Below, in pieces: positions 11,390 to 14,028 of a DNA stretch of 14,028 nucleotides. The DNA lies in contig WGAU01000127.1 in assembly GCA_015494645.1 (NCBI GenBank), forward strand, positions 1-14,028, in the 5' to 3' direction. Positions within the stretch are counted from its first letter, which is position 1. Each line of letters opens with the position of its first letter. The notes under the pieces were generated by a model that saw nothing but the letters and a program-made list of their open reading frames with translations, was not told where the DNA came from and ran no database searches. This DNA comes from Aquificota bacterium. Its GTDB lineage: Bacteria; Thermosulfidibacterota; Thermosulfidibacteria; Thermosulfidibacterales; Thermosulfidibacteraceae. Made by a program: the position numbers and the translations under genes.

Positions 11390-11774
11390 CGTCTGCCACA
11401 GTAGTATCTTTGAGCTTTTTTTCAATATAACTTTGGAGTTCTTTCCACAACTGGTGCATTTTGCAAAAATCGGTGTAGAAACAGGCATCTTCTCTGTCTA
11501 TGCATATATTCATGGTCGGAACCCCGTCTATTGCCTCTATCACTTCGTAAATGGTGATGTCCTTAGGCGGCCTTGCTAATCTCACACCTCCCTTTTTGCC
11601 CTTTTCGGTGATGACAATTTTTCTGTTGGAAAGGGTAGATACGATCCTTGGGAGAAAAGACTTCGGCACATTGGTTTTTTCAGATATGGTGGTAGCAGTA
11701 AGTGTTTTGCCATAGTTCTTTGCAAGGTATATCACAATCCTGATTGCATAATCCGCCTGTCTTGTGATGAGCAT
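11337..11774 (-). CDS. Rrf2/IscR-family transcriptional regulator with three cysteines
   Basis: A 145-aa Rrf2-family winged-helix regulator. It opens MLITRQADYAIRIVIYLA, the standard Rrf2 N-terminus, followed by the recognition region TISEKTNVPKSFLPRIVSTL and the wing KGGVRLAR. Cys91, Cys98 and Cys104 (C-x6-C-x5-C) sit where IscR has its cluster cysteines (92, 98, 104), so a [2Fe-2S] sensor is plausible. The target could be Fe-S, redox or NO response genes; none can be named. The frame is open to 11906, but ATG at 11774 is chosen because it matches the family N-terminus and has AGGAG about 7 nt upstream. It is divergent from purC, and a palindromic element lies in its own promoter, suggesting autoregulation. 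The last 17 codons overlap pepA. Confidence 0.92.
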   Translation of the reverse strand: MLITRQADYAIRIVIYLAKNYGKTLTATTISEKTNVPKSFLPRIVSTLSNRKIVITEKGKKGGVRLARPPKDITIYEVIEAIDGVPTMNICIDREDACFYTDFCKMHQLWKELQSYIEKKLKDTTVADVIVDYGSLGPQQAQETL

Positions 11775-11802
11775 ACGCTGCTCCTTTATGACTTTTTTTA
11801 TA

Positions 11803-11830
11803 AAAATAGCTTTAATGGCTAAAAAATCAA
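11803..11830 (-). promoter_or_regulatory. Sigma70-like promoter of the Rrf2 gene with internal inverted repeat
   Basis: On the minus strand TTGATT (11830-11825), a 16-nt spacer, TATTTT (11808-11803). Between them lies TAGC-N7-GCTA (11807-11821), an inverted repeat flanked by A runs. Position between -35 and -10 fits a repressor site, possibly for the Rrf2 protein itself. The arms are only 4 bp. Confidence 0.4.
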
Positions 11831-11841
11831 GATCCTGAAGC

Positions 11842-11870
11842 TTGCCGCAGGTAGGTCTTTTTAGTAAAAA
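11842..11870 (+). promoter_or_regulatory. Possible promoter of purC with palindrome over the -10
   Basis: TTGCCG (11842-11847), 17 nt, TAAAAA (11865-11870). The -10 lies inside a perfect inverted repeat TCTTTTT-AGT-AAAAAGA (11856-11872). Start would be near 11877, leaving about 28 nt of leader with GGAAGGAGGAG. Hexamer matches are only 4/6 each. Confidence 0.35.
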
Positions 11871-11904
11871 GATGCCACCGGTAGCAAAAGGAAGGAGGAG
11901 AAGC

Positions 11905-12786
11905 ATGGAAAAAGCTTTAGTTAGAACGGAGATAAAGGAATTAAGGAAGCTCTTTTCTGGAAAGGTCAGAGATGTTTATGAGGTTGATGATAAAAGGCTT
12001 CTCATAGTAGCAACGGACAGGATCTCCGCCTTTGATGTGGTTTTTAATGAAGGAATTCCCGGGAAGGGTAAGGTTTTGACCAGTGTATCAAACAAGTGGT
12101 TCTCCATGGTTGACCATAGACACCATTTATTGTCCACAGCTCCTGAGGAAGAGCTGGATTTTCTTAAAAATTACCCAGAGCTTATAGGAAGAAGTGTGCT
12201 TGTGAAGAAACTCAAAAGGATCAACATAGAATTTGTAGCAAGGGGATACCTCTTTGGAAGCGCTTATAAAGACTATCAGAAGGCCTGTAGTGTTTGTGGG
12301 ATAAAGCTTTCCAAAGGAATGCAACTTGCTGAGAAGCTTCCCGAACCCATCTTTACCCCTGCCACAAAGGCGGAAGAGGGACATGATCAGAACATAACTA
12401 TAGAAGAATATAAAAAAGTTGTTGGAAACGAAACCCTTGCGGAAAGGCTTATGGAGGTAACCTTGAAGATCTACTCTTGGGCCCATGACCTGCTGAAAGA
12501 AAAGGGTATAATTCTTGCAGATACAAAGCTTGAGTTTGGGCTGGATGAGGATGGTAATCCCCACATAATTGACGAGCTGCTCACTCCGGATTCATCAAGG
12601 TTCTGGTCTGCGGAGTCGTACAGGCCAGGAATTTCTCCTCCTAACTTTGATAAGCAGTTTATAAGAGATTACCTTGAATCCATAAATTGGAACAAACAGC
12701 CTCCACCTCCTCCTTTGCCTCAGGACATTATTCAAAAGACAATTGAAAGATACAAAGCTATTGAAAAAATAGTTCTATCCCTCTAA
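11905..12786 (+). CDS. purC: Phosphoribosylaminoimidazole-succinocarboxamide (SAICAR) synthase
   Basis: PurC joins CAIR and aspartate using ATP to give SAICAR, in de novo purine synthesis. ATG at 11905 is chosen over the upstream 11842 start because GGAAGGAGGAG lies directly before it and MEKALVRTEI fits the family N-terminus. The product is 293 aa, the longer (yeast-like) length class. Motifs are GKVRDVYEVDDKRLLIVATD followed by RISAFDV, the VARGYLFGSAYKDYQ region, ILADTKLEFG with its metal/substrate residues, and IDELLTPDSSRFW. No damage is seen. It is followed 3 nt later by ribF, so purC and ribF form one unit with the downstream AMIN-domain gene. Confidence 0.96.
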   Translation: MEKALVRTEIKELRKLFSGKVRDVYEVDDKRLLIVATDRISAFDVVFNEGIPGKGKVLTSVSNKWFSMVDHRHHLLSTAPEEELDFLKNYPELIGRSVLVKKLKRINIEFVARGYLFGSAYKDYQKACSVCGIKLSKGMQLAEKLPEPIFTPATKAEEGHDQNITIEEYKKVVGNETLAERLMEVTLKIYSWAHDLLKEKGIILADTKLEFGLDEDGNPHIIDELLTPDSSRFWSAESYRPGISPPNFDKQFIRDYLESINWNKQPPPPPLPQDIIQKTIERYKAIEKIVLSL

Positions 12787-12789
12787 GCC

Positions 12790-13725
12790 ATGGTCGTTTC
12801 TTGGAAAGATGCGAAGTCGGAAGAACCACTTGCTTTAGCTGTTGGCAATTTTGATGGAGTTCATGCAGGTCATCAGGCTTTGATAAAAAAGGCTCTGGAG
12901 TTTTCCAAAAGGTTAGGAATAGCTGCAGGAGTGGTAACCTTCCATCCCCATCCTATGAAGTTTTTCAACAGAGGAGGAAACATAATTTTAACACCAACAG
13001 AAGAAAAGCGGCGTCTTATAAAGCTTTACGGCATTAACAGGATCTTTCTTCTAAAGTTTGATGAAAACTTGAGCATCATGGGACCAGAGGAGTTTGTTGC
13101 GAAGGTTCTGGTGGAAAGGCTTCAATGCAAAGCCTTGGTGGTAGGTGAAAACTTCAGGTTCGGTAAAGATAGATCAGGAGATGTATCCTTACTCAAGACC
13201 CTTTCCAACAGGTACAACTTTGAGTTCTTCGCTTATCCTGCTGTTATGGAGAAAGGTATTCCCGTTAGTAGCACCAGGATAAGAAGGGTCATAAGAGAGG
13301 GAAACATCAAGCTGGCATGGAAGTTGCTAAAAAGACCTTATAGAATAATCGGTAAGGTAGTGAAAGGCAAAGGTAGAGGAAAGATGCTGGGGTTTCCCAC
13401 AGCAAACATTGAGCCAGATAATGAGATTGTTCCCAAAAACGGAGTTTATATGGCCTTTGCTGATCTGGGGAACAGGCTGATGAAGGCAGTGGTCAACATA
13501 GGAACAAAACCTACTTTCGGTAGTGAGGAAGTGACCGTTGAAGCCCATATCATCGGCTTAGATGAGAATCTTTACGGGAAAAAAGTTGCCCTCTACTTTG
13601 TGGACAGGTTGAGAGATGAAAAAAAGTTTGGTAGTGTAGATAAACTGGTAGATGCCATAATCCGCGATGTAGAACTTGCAAGGGAAAGCCTCCAATGGGA
13701 AAGTTTCTTTGTCGGGTTGGAGTAA
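12790..13725 (+). CDS. ribF: Bifunctional riboflavin kinase / FAD synthetase
   Basis: RibF turns riboflavin into FMN and then FAD. The protein is 311 aa, normal length. The N-terminal FAD-synthetase domain is a nucleotidyl transferase with GNFDGVHAGH (19-28), FHPHPMKFF (51-59), VGENFRFGKDRSGD (118-131) and SSTRIR (160-165). The C-terminal riboflavin-kinase domain has GKVVKGKGRGKMLGFPTANI, with the PTAN motif near 203-206, VVNIGTKPTFG (234-244) and the catalytic Glu251 in VEAH. The ATG at 12790 is 3 nt after the purC stop and has no clear Shine-Dalgarno sequence, so translation is probably coupled to purC. Its last 31 nt overlap the next gene. Confidence 0.96.
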   Translation: MVVSWKDAKSEEPLALAVGNFDGVHAGHQALIKKALEFSKRLGIAAGVVTFHPHPMKFFNRGGNIILTPTEEKRRLIKLYGINRIFLLKFDENLSIMGPEEFVAKVLVERLQCKALVVGENFRFGKDRSGDVSLLKTLSNRYNFEFFAYPAVMEKGIPVSSTRIRRVIREGNIKLAWKLLKRPYRIIGKVVKGKGRGKMLGFPTANIEPDNEIVPKNGVYMAFADLGNRLMKAVVNIGTKPTFGSEEVTVEAHIIGLDENLYGKKVALYFVDRLRDEKKFGSVDKLVDAIIRDVELARESLQWESFFVGLE

Positions 13726-14028
13726 TTCTCTTAGTTACCTTCGGTAGTGCTTATGGAAAGTTCACCACCAAAGGAGTTAATTTCTGGTCAGCTCCCGATC
13801 ATACAAGGGTGGTGGTGGCGTTAACCAAACCTTCCAAGGTAAAAAGCTACATTACCAAAGAAAATGTAATAGTTTTAAGGTTCAACAGTAGAATAAAAGG
13901 AGCTTGGAAGAGGGTTATTAAGGTCAATGACGCCCTCATTTCAAAGATCAGGATTAGAAGCAGGGGAAAGAGATACACTGTCTTTATTCACTTAAAGAAA
14001 AAAACCAACTTTAAAGTATTTACACTTA
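13695..14028 (+). CDS. Exported AMIN-domain protein, probably N-acetylmuramoyl-L-alanine amidase (3' end outside window)
   Basis: An open frame from ATG at 13695 runs to the window end without a stop (111 codons). The first 21 residues, MGKFLCRVGVILLVTFGSAYG, form a signal peptide with a short basic start, hydrophobic core and small residues at the likely cleavage site. From about residue 30, TTKGVNFWSAPDHTRVVVAL and the following strands (VKSYITKENVIVLRFN, DALISKIRIRSRGKRYTVFIHL) match an AMIN domain, a beta-rich module that targets cell-wall amidases and some secretins. An AmiC-like amidase is the most common owner, but the catalytic domain lies outside the window. The start overlaps ribF by 31 nt in another frame, with only weak AGGGAAAG upstream. 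Confidence 0.75.
   Translation, partial: MGKFLCRVGVILLVTFGSAYGKFTTKGVNFWSAPDHTRVVVALTKPSKVKSYITKENVIVLRFNSRIKGAWKRVIKVNDALISKIRIRSRGKRYTVFIHLKKKTNFKVFTL

Noticed and set aside
11775..11906. Longer N-terminus of the Rrf2 protein from 11906
   Set aside because: The Rrf2 family begins at MLITRQADYA; ATG at 11774 has its own AGGAG, and the upstream part overlaps promoters and the purC start.

Overview
The window looks like a chromosomal segment of a motile, thermophile-like bacterium. Arginine codons are mostly AGA/AGG, genes are tightly packed, spacers are very short, and the phosphoglycerate mutase is of the archaeal type. The gene set would suit an Aquificota-like lineage, but that is an inference from gene style, not a proven placement. 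No transposase, phage gene, CRISPR array or integration site is visible; most genes are housekeeping or chemotaxis genes.

Left part (1-3180, + strand): the C-terminal part of catalase-peroxidase katG, cut by the window edge; a tRNA-Phe(GAA) gene with encoded CCA; then trxA, an FmdB-type zinc-ribbon protein, a strong hairpin, and the overlapping pair ruvX-coaX. From 3174 to 3720 lies a small island: an unrecognised 102-aa gene on the minus strand, two back-to-back sigma70-like promoters sharing an inverted repeat, and a leaderless mini-ORF that looks like the stump of an archaeal-type ATPase gene.

Centre (3715-9947, minus strand): a compact operon reading cheY, cheA, cheW, a large CheW-REC-CheZ fusion, then apgM. 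Junctions range from 1 nt of overlap to 4 nt of spacing. A well-matched sigma28 (FliA-type) flagellar promoter (TTAAGTCT-N11-GACGATAA) lies just upstream of cheY. The operon contains a stimulus-transduction core (kinase, couplers, response regulator, phosphatase) but no receptor, CheR or CheB.

The most interesting object is the 724-aa fusion. A CheV-like half (CheW plus receiver) is joined by a long acidic linker to a CheZ-like phosphatase domain. The linker carries three near-identical ADEIDALL-type motifs plus a degenerate fourth. They resemble the CheY-P-binding N-terminal peptide of FliM and the C-terminal peptide of CheZ. Exactly at the CheV/linker junction the gene has a run of ten A followed by a hairpin, and either shifted frame stops within a few codons. 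An internal ATG with a Shine-Dalgarno sequence precedes the first motif. One gene might therefore produce full-length fusion, plain CheV, and a CheZ with FliM-like motifs. CheA in the same operon lacks a recognisable P2 domain and carries a tandem 37-residue repeat in that place.

Right part (9995-14028): pepA (+) overlaps tail-to-tail by 53 bp with an Rrf2-family regulator (-) that has three IscR-like cysteines. The regulator is divergent from purC (+), which is followed by ribF and the start of an AMIN-domain exported protein cut by the window end.
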